This document shows positions 42,456-50,671 of a stretch of DNA of 64,000 nucleotides, in pieces. The position numbers and the translations under genes were made by a program. The stretch's first letter is position 1. Every line of letters begins with the position of its first letter. The notes beneath the pieces were generated by a model. That model saw nothing but the letters and a program-made list of their open reading frames with translations. It was not told the DNA's origin and ran no database searches. This DNA comes from Marivita sp. (lineage in GTDB: Bacteria; Pseudomonadota; Alphaproteobacteria; Rhodobacterales; Rhodobacteraceae), in NCBI RefSeq assembly GCF_022763305.1, contig NZ_JALEGT010000041.1, positions 62,001 to 126,000 on the forward strand, given 5' to 3'.

Positions 42456-43904
42456 ATGCAGATGCCCACGCCAGACGCCCATGTCCTGTCCCGCAAGGCC
42501 CAGATCGTCGCCCGCCTGCAGGAGGTTCTGCCAGGCGATGCGGTGATCTCCGACGAGAGCGAGACCCGCGCCTATGAGTGCGACGCGCTCACCGCGTACC
42601 GGTGTCCGCCGCTCGCGGTTGTACTGCCGTCTTCGACCCAAGAGGTGTCGGCGGTCCTGCGGGTCTGTCACGAGATGGGCGTGCCGGTGGTGCCGCGCGG
42701 ATCGGGCACGTCGCTGGCCGGGGGCGCATTGCCCACGGCGGATTGTGTGCTTCTGGGTGTGGCACGGATGAATGACGTGTTGGAAACGGATTACGACAAC
42801 CGCTTTATCCGGGTGCAGACCGGGCGCACCAACCTGAGCGTGACAGGTGCTGTGGAGGCGGATGGATTCTTTTACGCGCCCGATCCCTCGTCGCAGCTCG
42901 CCTGTGCCATCGCGGGCAATATCGCGATGAACTCCGGCGGGGCGCATTGCCTCAAATACGGGGTCACCACCAACAACCTGATGGGCGTCACGATGGTGCA
43001 GATGGATGGCACGATCATGGAAATCGGCGGCAAACATCTGGATGCGGGGGGATATGATCTGCTCGGTCTGATCTGCGGGTCGGAAGGTCAGTTGGGCGTC
43101 GTGACAGAAGCGACATTGCGCATCCTGCCGAAACCCGAAGGCGCGCGGCCGGTGTTGATGGGGTTCGATTCGAACGAAGTGGCCGGTGCCTGTGTGGCCG
43201 ACATCATCAAGGCAGGCGTTCTGCCCGTGGCGATCGAATTCATGGACCGCCCCTGCATCGAAGCGACCGAAGCCTTTGCCAAGGCAGGTTATCCGATGTG
43301 CGAGGCGCTGCTGATCGTCGAAGTCGAAGGCAGCCCGGCCGAGATCGACGAGCAATTGGCGCTGATCCTCGAGATCGCGCGGCGGCACAACCCGGTGGAG
43401 CTGCGCGAAGCCAAGGATGCCGACGAAGCAGGGCGCATCTGGTTGGGGCGCAAGTCGGCCTTTGGCGCGATGGGGCAGATCAACGATTACATGTGCCTGG
43501 ACGGTACGATCCCGGTGTCGGAACTGCCCTATGTGCTGCGCCGCATCGGCGAGATGTCCAAGGAATACGGGCTGGACGTTGCCAACGTGTTCCATGCGGG
43601 TGACGGCAACATGCACCCGCTGATCCTCTTCGATGCGAACAAGGAAGGTGATCTGGAGCTGTGCGAAGCCTTTGGCGCAGACATCCTGCGTCTCTGCGTC
43701 GAGGTGGGCGGATGCCTGACCGGCGAACACGGCGTGGGCATCGAGAAACGCGATCTGATGGTCGATCAGTTCGCACCGGCCGATCTGGAGGCGCAGATGG
43801 CGGTGAAAGACGTGTTCGATCCGGCGTGGCTGCTCAATCCGGCCAAGGTGTTCCCGTTGGCGGCGTCCGAGAGCCGCCGCAGCGTGGCGCTGGCGGCTGA
43901 GTGA
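42456..43904 (+). CDS. glcD: Glycolate oxidase subunit GlcD
   Basis: FAD flavoprotein that oxidises glycolate to glyoxylate. 482 residues from ATG 42456, with GGAGGA just upstream. The FAD-binding PCMH domain has VVPRGSGTSLAGGA (near residue 75) and NIAMNSGGAHCLKYGVTTNNLMGV. The C-terminal domain has NVFHAGDGNMHPLILFD with the substrate His and GGCLTGEHGVGIEKRDLM. First gene of glcDEF. Phytoplankton-derived glycolate is a typical substrate in marine members of this group. Confidence 0.93.
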   Translation: MQMPTPDAHVLSRKAQIVARLQEVLPGDAVISDESETRAYECDALTAYRCPPLAVVLPSSTQEVSAVLRVCHEMGVPVVPRGSGTSLAGGALPTADCVLLGVARMNDVLETDYDNRFIRVQTGRTNLSVTGAVEADGFFYAPDPSSQLACAIAGNIAMNSGGAHCLKYGVTTNNLMGVTMVQMDGTIMEIGGKHLDAGGYDLLGLICGSEGQLGVVTEATLRILPKPEGARPVLMGFDSNEVAGACVADIIKAGVLPVAIEFMDRPCIEATEAFAKAGYPMCEALLIVEVEGSPAEIDEQLALILEIARRHNPVELREAKDADEAGRIWLGRKSAFGAMGQINDYMCLDGTIPVSELPYVLRRIGEMSKEYGLDVANVFHAGDGNMHPLILFDANKEGDLELCEAFGADILRLCVEVGGCLTGEHGVGIEKRDLMVDQFAPADLEAQMAVKDVFDPAWLLNPAKVFPLAASESRRSVALAAE

Positions 43905-43938
43905 AACTTGGGGGCCAGCCCCCAAACCCCCGGAGTTT

Positions 43939-45057
43939 ATGGGCAAGATGAAGATGCGACCGGAAACCGAGACCGATCTGGCCGAGGCGATTGCCACAGC
44001 GCATGGACCGATTTGCGTGCAAGGCGGGGGAACGCGGGGCGTTACCCTTGATGGGGATGTTCTGGAGACCGGTGGACTGTCCGGCATCACGCTTTATGAG
44101 CCGGGATCGCTGACGCTGGTGGCGCAGGCGGGTACACCCCTGGCCGAGATCGAAGCGGCGCTCGATGCGGAAGGTCAGCGGCTGGCGTTTGAGCCGATGG
44201 ACCATCGCGGGTTGTTGGGCACCTCTGGCGCGCCGACGATTGGCGGGGTTGTGGCCGCCAATGTCAGCGGGCCGCGTCGGGTGAGTGTCGGCGCGTGCCG
44301 GGATTTCATGCTGGGTGTGAGGTATGTCGACGGCACAGGCACGGTCGTCAAGAATGGCGGGCGGGTGATGAAGAACGTCACCGGCTATGACCTCGTGAAG
44401 CTGATGAGCGGGTCGTGGGGCACGCTGGGTGTGTTGACCGAGGTGAGTCTGAAAGTGTTGCCGAAGCCGGAAACGGCGGCCTGCGTGATGATCGACGGGT
44501 TGAGCGATGCGGATGCGGTCCGGGCGATGGCCAAGGCTTTGGGATCACCGTTCGAGGTATCGGGCGCGGCACATATCCCCGTCGGTCTGGACGGGCATCC
44601 GGTCACGATGCTGCGGTTCGAAGGTTTTGCCGGGTCGGTGGCGTATCGCGCGGATCAGGTGGCGGGGCTGTTTGGGGACATGGCGGTGCGGGTGGAACGT
44701 GACCCGGACGAAGTGGCCAAGGGCTGGGCTTGGGTGCGGGATGTGGAGGCGTTTCACGGGCAGTCGGGCGATGTCTGGCGGGTGTCCTGCACGCCGACCG
44801 AGGCGGCTGGTCTGGCAGGTAGGATCGGGGTCGAGGCGCTGCTCTATGATTGGGGCGGCGGGCTCATTTGGGCCCGCGTGGCCGAGGGCACGGATGTGCG
44901 GGCGCGGCTTGGTGCGTTCGACGGACACGCCACGCTCGTGCGCGGCAACGGGCAGGCAAAGTTCCAGCCGGATCCGGCACCGATTGCGGCGCTGTCGCGC
45001 GGGTTGCGGGCGAAGTTCGATCCGAAGGGCATCCTGAACACAGGGTTGATGGGGTAA
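43939..45057 (+). CDS. glcE: Glycolate oxidase FAD-binding subunit GlcE
   Basis: 372 residues. A second, shorter FAD-binding subunit of the glycolate oxidase complex: GPICVQGGGTRG, GTSGAPTIGGVVAANVSGPRRVSVGACRDFMLGVRYVDGTG and VMKNVTGYDLVKLMSGSWGTLGVLTEVSLKVLPKP. The start is ambiguous between ATG 43939 and 43948, because GGAG is only 4 bp from the first. It ends 3 bp before glcF. Confidence 0.9.
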   Translation: MGKMKMRPETETDLAEAIATAHGPICVQGGGTRGVTLDGDVLETGGLSGITLYEPGSLTLVAQAGTPLAEIEAALDAEGQRLAFEPMDHRGLLGTSGAPTIGGVVAANVSGPRRVSVGACRDFMLGVRYVDGTGTVVKNGGRVMKNVTGYDLVKLMSGSWGTLGVLTEVSLKVLPKPETAACVMIDGLSDADAVRAMAKALGSPFEVSGAAHIPVGLDGHPVTMLRFEGFAGSVAYRADQVAGLFGDMAVRVERDPDEVAKGWAWVRDVEAFHGQSGDVWRVSCTPTEAAGLAGRIGVEALLYDWGGGLIWARVAEGTDVRARLGAFDGHATLVRGNGQAKFQPDPAPIAALSRGLRAKFDPKGILNTGLMG

Positions 45058-45060
45058 GAG

Positions 45061-46386
45061 ATGCAGACGACATTCACCGAAGACCAGCTCCGCGACCCGG
45101 ATTTCAAACGCTCGAACGAAGTGCTGCGGACCTGCGTGCATTGCGGGTTCTGCACCGCGACCTGCCCGACCTACCAGGTGCTGGGAGACGAGTTGGACAG
45201 CCCGCGCGGGCGGATTTACCTGATCAAGGACATGCTCGAAAACGAGCGCAAGCCCGATGAGAAGACGGTCAAGCATATCGACCGCTGCCTGTCCTGTCTG
45301 GCCTGCATGACGACCTGCCCCTCTGGCGTGCATTACATGCATCTGGTCGATCATGCGCGGGCCTATATCGAAAAGAACTATGACCGGCCGTGGCATGAAA
45401 AGGCGCTGCGTTGGGCGCTGGCGCATATCCTGCCCTATCCGACCCGGTTCCGGGTGGCGCTGCTCCTAGCGAAGATCGGCAAGCCGTTTGCACCGCTGAT
45501 CCCCGATGCGCGGGTCAAGGCGATGCTGGAGATGGCGCCGAAGACCATTCCGCCGGTCAGCCGCAATGACGATCCGCAGAGCTTTGCGCCGGTTGTGCCG
45601 CGCAGGAAGCGGGTGGCGTTGATGACGGGCTGTGCGCAAAAGGCACTGAACACCGACATCAATGATGCGACGATCCGGTTGCTGACGCGGCTGGGCTGTG
45701 AGGTGGTTGTGGCTGAGGGCGCGGGCTGCTGCGGGGCGCTGACGCATCACATGGGCAAGGTCGATCAGAGCCACGGATCGGCGGCGGCGAACATCAAGGC
45801 CTGGGTGCGCGAGATGGATGGCGCGGGGTTGGATGCCATTGTCATCAACACCAGCGGTTGTGGCACCACCGTCAAGGACTACGGTCACATGTTCCGCAAT
45901 GACCCGTTGGCGGAGGATGCGGCGCGGGTGTCGGCCATTGCAAAGGATGTGAGCGAAGTGCTGATCGACCTGATCGACGAGGCCAGTGTGGCAGAGGCGC
46001 GGACGCATCATGGCGGGATGAAAGTGGCCTATCACGCCGCATGCAGCCTGCAGCACGGGCAGCAGATCAAGACCCATCCCAAGACGCTGCTCAAGGCGGC
46101 GGGGTTCGAGGTGGTGGAACCGGCGGACAGCCATCTCTGCTGTGGGTCTGCGGGGACGTACAACCTGATGCAGCCTGAGATCTCGAAGCAGTTGAAGGCG
46201 CGCAAGGTCAAGACGCTGGAGGCGAAAAGCCCTGACATCATCGCGGCGGGCAATATCGGCTGCATGATGCAGATCGGATCGGGGACGGATGTGCCCATAG
46301 TGCATACGGTGGAACTGCTGGACTGGGCAACCGGGGGGCCAAGGCCCTCGGCACTGGCCGAGGCACAAACGGTATCAGTGACATAA
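45061..46386 (+). CDS. glcF: Glycolate oxidase iron-sulphur subunit GlcF
   Basis: 441 residues. Two 4Fe-4S motifs, CVHCGFCTATCPTY (near residue 22) and CLSCLACMTTCPSG (near 78), transfer electrons from GlcD. Two CCG domains follow: GCAQKALNTD...AEGAGCCGALTHHMG and ACSLQHGQQ...SHLCCGSAGTYNLMQ. It completes the membrane-associated glycolate oxidase. Confidence 0.94.
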   Translation: MQTTFTEDQLRDPDFKRSNEVLRTCVHCGFCTATCPTYQVLGDELDSPRGRIYLIKDMLENERKPDEKTVKHIDRCLSCLACMTTCPSGVHYMHLVDHARAYIEKNYDRPWHEKALRWALAHILPYPTRFRVALLLAKIGKPFAPLIPDARVKAMLEMAPKTIPPVSRNDDPQSFAPVVPRRKRVALMTGCAQKALNTDINDATIRLLTRLGCEVVVAEGAGCCGALTHHMGKVDQSHGSAAANIKAWVREMDGAGLDAIVINTSGCGTTVKDYGHMFRNDPLAEDAARVSAIAKDVSEVLIDLIDEASVAEARTHHGGMKVAYHAACSLQHGQQIKTHPKTLLKAAGFEVVEPADSHLCCGSAGTYNLMQPEISKQLKARKVKTLEAKSPDIIAAGNIGCMMQIGSGTDVPIVHTVELLDWATGGPRPSALAEAQTVSVT

Positions 46387-46434
46387 ATTCGCCCCATTTG
46401 GTGCGTAATTGAAACCCTCAAACGGAGGTGATCT

Positions 46435-47271
46435 GTGCGCCAAATGCTCTGGGGGGCATTGTTTTCATTGCTGCCGGCCTTCGCTGCAGCACAAAGCACC
46501 GGGCTGTTCTCGATGGAGAGCCGCCAGGATGGCCGCGCTTGGGAAGCGGTCGGGCGGCTGGAACTGGCCGGGTCCGCGTTCTGTACCGGGTCGTTGATCA
46601 CGCCCGATCTTGTCCTGACCGCAGCACATTGCCTTTACGGCGAAGATGGTGCGCTGCTTGCGCCGGAGAACATTCAGTTCCTTGCCGGGTGGCGCAACGG
46701 GCGGGCCGCAGCCTATCGTCGTGTGCGGCGCGCGGTGGCGCATCCGGATTACGATTTCGCGGCAGAACCGAGCCCGGATCGCGTCTATTTCGACATCGCC
46801 CTGATCGAGTTGCAGCATCCGATCCGCAACACGACGATCATCCCGTTCGCGACCGGCGTAAGGCCGAAGGTCGGGGAAAGTGTCGGGGTGGTGTCCTACG
46901 CGCATAACAGGTCCGAAGCGCCGTCGATGCAGGACACCTGCGACGTGATGTCGGCACAGAACACGGTCCTGGTGATGTCCTGTTCGGTGGATTTCGGCAG
47001 TTCGGGATCGCCTGTCTTTGCCTTCGGCGCAGAGGGCACGCGCATCGTGTCCGTTGTGTCGTCAAAGGCCAAGAGCGGTGATCAGCCCGTGTCGCTGGGC
47101 GCGCCGCTGGAATCCCAGATCGACACGATCCTTGGCATGATGGCGCATGGCGCCGGGTTCCCCGAAGGATCGGTGTTTCGCCCTTTGCGGGCCGAAAAGG
47201 ACACACGCAAGGACACGGGGGCGAAATTCGTACGCCCGCAAGACGGCGCATCTGGCCTCTTGAAACCCTGA
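46435..47271 (+). CDS. Secreted trypsin-like serine protease
   Basis: 278 residues from a GTG at 46435 with GGAGG upstream. MRQMLWGALFSLLPAFAAAQ is the signal peptide. The chymotrypsin fold has all three catalytic residues: His in VLTAAHCLYG (near residue 60), Asp in YFDIALIELQHP (near 118), and Ser in CSVDFGSSGSPVFAFG (near 186). Six residues before the Ser position is a Cys that could bond to the other Cys of CDVM. It acts in the periplasm or outside. The C-terminal tail of about 45 residues is unlike the protease fold. Confidence 0.85.
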   Translation: MRQMLWGALFSLLPAFAAAQSTGLFSMESRQDGRAWEAVGRLELAGSAFCTGSLITPDLVLTAAHCLYGEDGALLAPENIQFLAGWRNGRAAAYRRVRRAVAHPDYDFAAEPSPDRVYFDIALIELQHPIRNTTIIPFATGVRPKVGESVGVVSYAHNRSEAPSMQDTCDVMSAQNTVLVMSCSVDFGSSGSPVFAFGAEGTRIVSVVSSKAKSGDQPVSLGAPLESQIDTILGMMAHGAGFPEGSVFRPLRAEKDTRKDTGAKFVRPQDGASGLLKP

Positions 47272-47361
47272 TCCTCTCTTCCCAAATCAACCGTGTCGGG
47301 ATGCCCGGACGGGGCCTGACACGGAACTGAGCCTGTCCACATCGGAAGGCTTTTAATCTGG

Positions 47362-47380
47362 TATCGCTCAATGGAGGATG
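47362..47380 (+). promoter_or_regulatory. ROSE-like RNA thermometer over the hsp20 ribosome site
   Basis: TATC-g-CTC (47362-47369) can pair with GAG-GATG (47374-47380) across an AATG loop, leaving one bulged G. The paired strand contains the GGAGG Shine-Dalgarno at 47373-47377. The upper strand contains TCGCT, which matches the UYGCU core of ROSE elements found before small heat-shock genes in alphaproteobacteria. Melting at high temperature would expose the ribosome site. Confidence 0.55.
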
Positions 47381-47384
47381 ACCT

Positions 47385-47852
47385 ATGCGAGGATATGATT
47401 TCGCACCGCTTTACCGCGCAACTGTCGGCTTTGACCAAATCGCCGACCTGATGGATCGGGTTTTGACCACCGAGGTCAGCCAACCGACCTACCCGCCCTA
47501 TAACATCGAAAAAACCGCTGACGATGCCTATCGCATCTCGATTGCCGTTGCCGGCTTCTCGGATGACGACCTGACCGTCGAGGTCAAGGATGGCGCGCTG
47601 CATGTCTCGGCCCGCAAGGTCGACGAGGATGAAGGCCGCACCTACCTGCACCGAGGCATCGCCACCCGCGCCTTCCAGCGCCGGTTCCATCTGGCCGACC
47701 ATGTTCGGGTCGTCGGTGCCAGCCACGAGAACGGCATGCTGCATATCGACTTGCAGCGCGAGATCCCCGAAGCGCTGAAACCGCGCCGGATCGCGATTGC
47801 CAAGGCTGATGCGGTCGAGAAAGACGTGGTTGACGCGAAAGCCGTCAACTGA
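47385..47852 (+). CDS. Small heat-shock protein, Hsp20 family
   Basis: 155 residues. The alpha-crystallin domain runs from about residue 40 (YNIEKTADDAYRISIAVAGFSDDDLTVEVKDGALHVSARK) to the conserved ENGMLHIDL strand near residue 125. The N-terminus (MRGYDFAPLYRATVGFDQI) resembles IbpA-type proteins, but an I-x-I C-terminal motif is weak (RRIAIAK). ATP-independent holdase. It is preceded by a possible thermometer hairpin and followed by a strong terminator. Confidence 0.9.
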   Translation: MRGYDFAPLYRATVGFDQIADLMDRVLTTEVSQPTYPPYNIEKTADDAYRISIAVAGFSDDDLTVEVKDGALHVSARKVDEDEGRTYLHRGIATRAFQRRFHLADHVRVVGASHENGMLHIDLQREIPEALKPRRIAIAKADAVEKDVVDAKAVN

Positions 47853-47874
47853 TCTTTCCCTGACCCGAAACGTC

Positions 47875-47903
47875 AAAGGCGCGGGAGGTCCCGCGCCTTT
47901 TTT
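47875..47903 (+). terminator. Rho-independent terminator after hsp20
   Basis: AAAGGCGCGGG (47875-47885) and CCCGCGCCTTT (47890-47900) form a perfect 11-bp stem with a 4-nt loop, ending in a run of six T. Confidence 0.9.
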
Positions 47904-47920
47904 GCTTTCTTGGACGGGAT

Positions 47921-50089
47921 TCAGAACTTGCCGTCAACGGCGAAGAACATGGTCTCGCCGGAATGGTCATCGACACCGTCATTGTCAGTGGACACCCACA
48001 TCGTGCCGTCGGCGGTGATGGCCAGACCTTCGACCTTGTCGAGGACATAGCCGCCGGTCGAGGTCAGGTAGGGCAGCAGATCGACCACCTCTTCCTTCGC
48101 CACGACGGGCAGGTCGCCCCCCAGAGGTGCAGGCACCATCTCGGACAGGGCGACGCGGTAGACCTTCTTGGTGACAGCCGCATCGCCGATCTGGTTGTCG
48201 CGTTCGATGATGTAGACGTAGTCACCGTGTGCAGTGATTTCCGAAAGACCAACCCAACCGGTGGCAGGTTCGGCTTTTTCGTAGCGCACGGCACCCCATT
48301 CCTCGGTGTCGAGGTTGTAGGCCACCAGCTTGACGTGGTTTGCCGGATCGTCGGACCATTCGCGCTGAACCGCCATCCAAAGCGTGTTGCCGACCTTGGT
48401 GATGCCTTCGAACCCGAACCGGCGTTCCACCGCGAGCAGGTCGGACGGAACCGGAATGGTGGTTTCGATCTCGCCAGCACCGTTGATGTGATAGAGCGCG
48501 TGCAGGATACCGCGATCCAGACGACCTTCGGAGGCAACCCAGAAGCCACCTTCACCATCAAGCGTGATGCCTTCCATATCCATCAGTTGCGCGGGCTGAC
48601 CGCCACGGGTGACAGGGATTGCCTTGACGATCTGCGCCGGGGTCTGGCTCGGGTCGATGTGGAAAATCGTCGGCTGGAACCCGTAGAAGCTGTCATTGAC
48701 CGCCCAGATCGTGCCGTCGGTGTCGGCCACCATGCCGGAATTCGCGCCCCATCCGGTCAGGGTGTCCATGCCGGTAGAGGTGATGTGCGGATAGGCGGCA
48801 GGCGCGTCCTGATATTCGTAGATCATGACATGCGCGCGGGCGGCACCGTCTTCGAGACCGTCATATTCGTTTGCGGTGGCGAGCAGGTTGCGGCCGGGAA
48901 TGGCGACGGCACCTTCCGGGGAAATGCCCGAGGGCAGCAGTTGCTTGAGCACCGGGTTGGCGGGGTCGGTCATGTCGTAGACACCGATGACCGACGCACG
49001 TTCGGCCAGAAGGAAGACGTAGGGCGTGTCACCGAAAACAGCCGCTTCCATGCCTTCCGGCTCCACACCTTTGGCGTCAGAGCGGCGGTCGGGATAGTGG
49101 CCGATCTGGACCACGGCATGTTCGAAAGACGGACCGCTTTCGTAGACAAGAGTGCCGTCCTTGTGGAACACGGTGAACCCGCGCGACCCGCCATCCATAT
49201 CGCCTTCGTTGGCGGTCACGAAATGATCGGTGTCGATCCACTGGATGCCATCGGGTTCACGCGGCACGTTCGTCAGAGTTTCGGTGAACAGCAGCGCTGC
49301 GCGCTCGTCGGTCGCGTCGACATTTTCAAGATCGACGGTCCCGGCAGAGAAGTGGCTGAGCACCTCTCCAGCAGGGGACAGAACCACGATGTGATTGTTC
49401 TCCTGCAGCGTCACGACGATTTCGCCATTCGCGTTCACGTCAACGAATTCCGGCTCGGGGTCTTCTGGCGCGATCTCGGCAAGGCCGGTCACGTTCGCGC
49501 GGATCTGGGCGTCGCACTGCATCATGCCGTTGGCATCGAGAGGGATGATCGACACATGGCCTGCCGGCATCTGCGGTACGCGGCCATCACCAGCGTCCTC
49601 GTCGCGTTCGTTTTCAACGGCGACGACAACGAAGGATGCATCAGGTGCGACCGCGGTCGAGTCGGGCTGACCGCCCAGATCGCAGCGCGCGGCCTCGGCC
49701 CCGGTGGCCATATCGAGATGCAGCAGGTGACCAGACGGAGCAGTGTAGCTTTCCGACGTGTTCACACCAACAAAAACCGTGTTGCCCAGCGCGGACACCG
49801 CTGTCGGCTCACCGCCTTCAAGCGTCACATTGCCTTTGGGCTGCGGGTTCGCCGGATCGGTGACGTCGATCATGCCGATCACGCCCAACGGGCTGTCGGA
49901 ATAAACCAGCGTCATGCCATCCGCGCTGGCCGAGATGATCTCGGCGCTGGATTCGCGGGCGGTGTCCTCGCCGTCGGCCATGTTGGCCACAACCGGGAAA
50001 GACGCGATGCGGTTGAAATTCATCTCGGCGGCAGCGGCCGAGGCAGTCAGAGCTATGGCCGATGTCAGGCACAGCGCACGATATGTCAT
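47921..50089 (-). CDS. Phytase-like/beta-propeller secreted protein
   Basis: 722 residues from ATG 50089 with a signal peptide (ALCLTSAIALTASAAAA). The N-terminal two thirds look like a propeller of the choice-of-anchor type (SSAEIISASADGMTLVYSDS, LAEIAPEDPEPEFVDVN...EGMEAAVFGDTPYVFLLAER). The last 280 residues (LTGWGANSGMVADTDGTIWAVNDSFYGFQPTIFHID...DMEGITLDGEGGFWVASEG...RFGFEGITKVGNTLWMAVQRE...KVEGLAITADGTMWVSTDNDG) match the esterase-like phytase domain. It probably releases phosphate outside the cytoplasm. The track's 50239 start and the 715-residue antisense ORF are not used. Confidence 0.75.
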   Translation of the reverse strand: MTYRALCLTSAIALTASAAAAEMNFNRIASFPVVANMADGEDTARESSAEIISASADGMTLVYSDSPLGVIGMIDVTDPANPQPKGNVTLEGGEPTAVSALGNTVFVGVNTSESYTAPSGHLLHLDMATGAEAARCDLGGQPDSTAVAPDASFVVVAVENERDEDAGDGRVPQMPAGHVSIIPLDANGMMQCDAQIRANVTGLAEIAPEDPEPEFVDVNANGEIVVTLQENNHIVVLSPAGEVLSHFSAGTVDLENVDATDERAALLFTETLTNVPREPDGIQWIDTDHFVTANEGDMDGGSRGFTVFHKDGTLVYESGPSFEHAVVQIGHYPDRRSDAKGVEPEGMEAAVFGDTPYVFLLAERASVIGVYDMTDPANPVLKQLLPSGISPEGAVAIPGRNLLATANEYDGLEDGAARAHVMIYEYQDAPAAYPHITSTGMDTLTGWGANSGMVADTDGTIWAVNDSFYGFQPTIFHIDPSQTPAQIVKAIPVTRGGQPAQLMDMEGITLDGEGGFWVASEGRLDRGILHALYHINGAGEIETTIPVPSDLLAVERRFGFEGITKVGNTLWMAVQREWSDDPANHVKLVAYNLDTEEWGAVRYEKAEPATGWVGLSEITAHGDYVYIIERDNQIGDAAVTKKVYRVALSEMVPAPLGGDLPVVAKEEVVDLLPYLTSTGGYVLDKVEGLAITADGTMWVSTDNDGVDDHSGETMFFAVDGKF

Positions 50090-50134
50090 GGAAATCACCC
50101 CTTGGATTGACACCATGGGAGGTGCCGCGACTGC

Positions 50135-50152
50135 GCGACACAGGCATGACAG
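50135..50152 (-). promoter_or_regulatory. Possible Pho box before the phytase-like gene
   Basis: On the minus strand CTGTCAT-gcct-GTGTCGC has the 11-bp phasing of a PhoB box. The first half is exact and the second matches 5 of 7 bases. It lies 46 bp before the start codon. The phytase-like product makes phosphate control reasonable, but this is a weak site. Confidence 0.3.
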
Positions 50153-50288
50153 ATTTGATTCAGTTTTGTGAACTTGTGATGGATGAGGGTCTTCAGCGAG
50201 CCTTTGTTGCGGACGATTGCGAACCCATTTTCGCTGCAATTCGATGCTACCCCAAGTTGCATCAACTTAGGGACATCCAGGAATTTCA

Positions 50289-50609
50289 ATGAACCGTTCA
50301 ATCTACATGATTGCCGTCGCCATAGCGGCAAGTATAGGCACAGCCCCGGCTTGGGCCGGTCCGTCAGCCAACCAGATTTGTGCCAAAATGATCTCGGAGG
50401 GGCGCGGCGGCAGTTTGGATCAAAAGGCGTGTCTGTGCACCTACCGTGTCGCCGACGCTGTTCTCGACAATGATGTCAAAGCCCTGCTCTTCGATGCATG
50501 GTACACGGGAAAAGACAACATGCCCGCCTTGGCGCGTTTGGGAAATCCCCAGCGGGTCAAGAAGCAGTTGCGCACCATGCACTTGTCCATGAAAGCGAAT
50601 TGCGAGTAG
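50289..50609 (+). CDS. Small exported protein, unknown
   Basis: 106 residues. MNRSIYMIAVAIAASIGTAPAWA is a signal peptide. The mature protein has four Cys (ICAKMIS, ACLCTYRVAD and terminal NCE). SLDQKACLCTYRVADAVLDNDVKALLFDAWYTGKDNMPALARLGNP reads like a small all-alpha periplasmic protein. I do not recognise the family. It stands alone between the phytase-like and gabD genes. Confidence 0.65.
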   Translation: MNRSIYMIAVAIAASIGTAPAWAGPSANQICAKMISEGRGGSLDQKACLCTYRVADAVLDNDVKALLFDAWYTGKDNMPALARLGNPQRVKKQLRTMHLSMKANCE

Positions 50610-50623
50610 TCGTCTTCGCCCAG

Positions 50624-50650
50624 GAAAAAGGCCGGGCAGCTGCCCGGCCT
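50624..50650 (-). terminator. Rho-independent terminator after gabD
   Basis: GGCCGGGC-AGCT-GCCCGGCC (50630-50649) forms a perfect 8-bp stem with a tetraloop. On the minus strand it is followed by TTTTT (50628-50624). Confidence 0.85.
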
Positions 50651-50671
50651 GTAGGTGTCAGCCACGATGCC

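Noticed and set aside
47963-50110. 715-residue plus-strand ORF
   Set aside because: It is the antisense shadow of the phytase-like gene, which has a signal peptide and recognisable domains; the shadow is His- and Asp-rich without family features.
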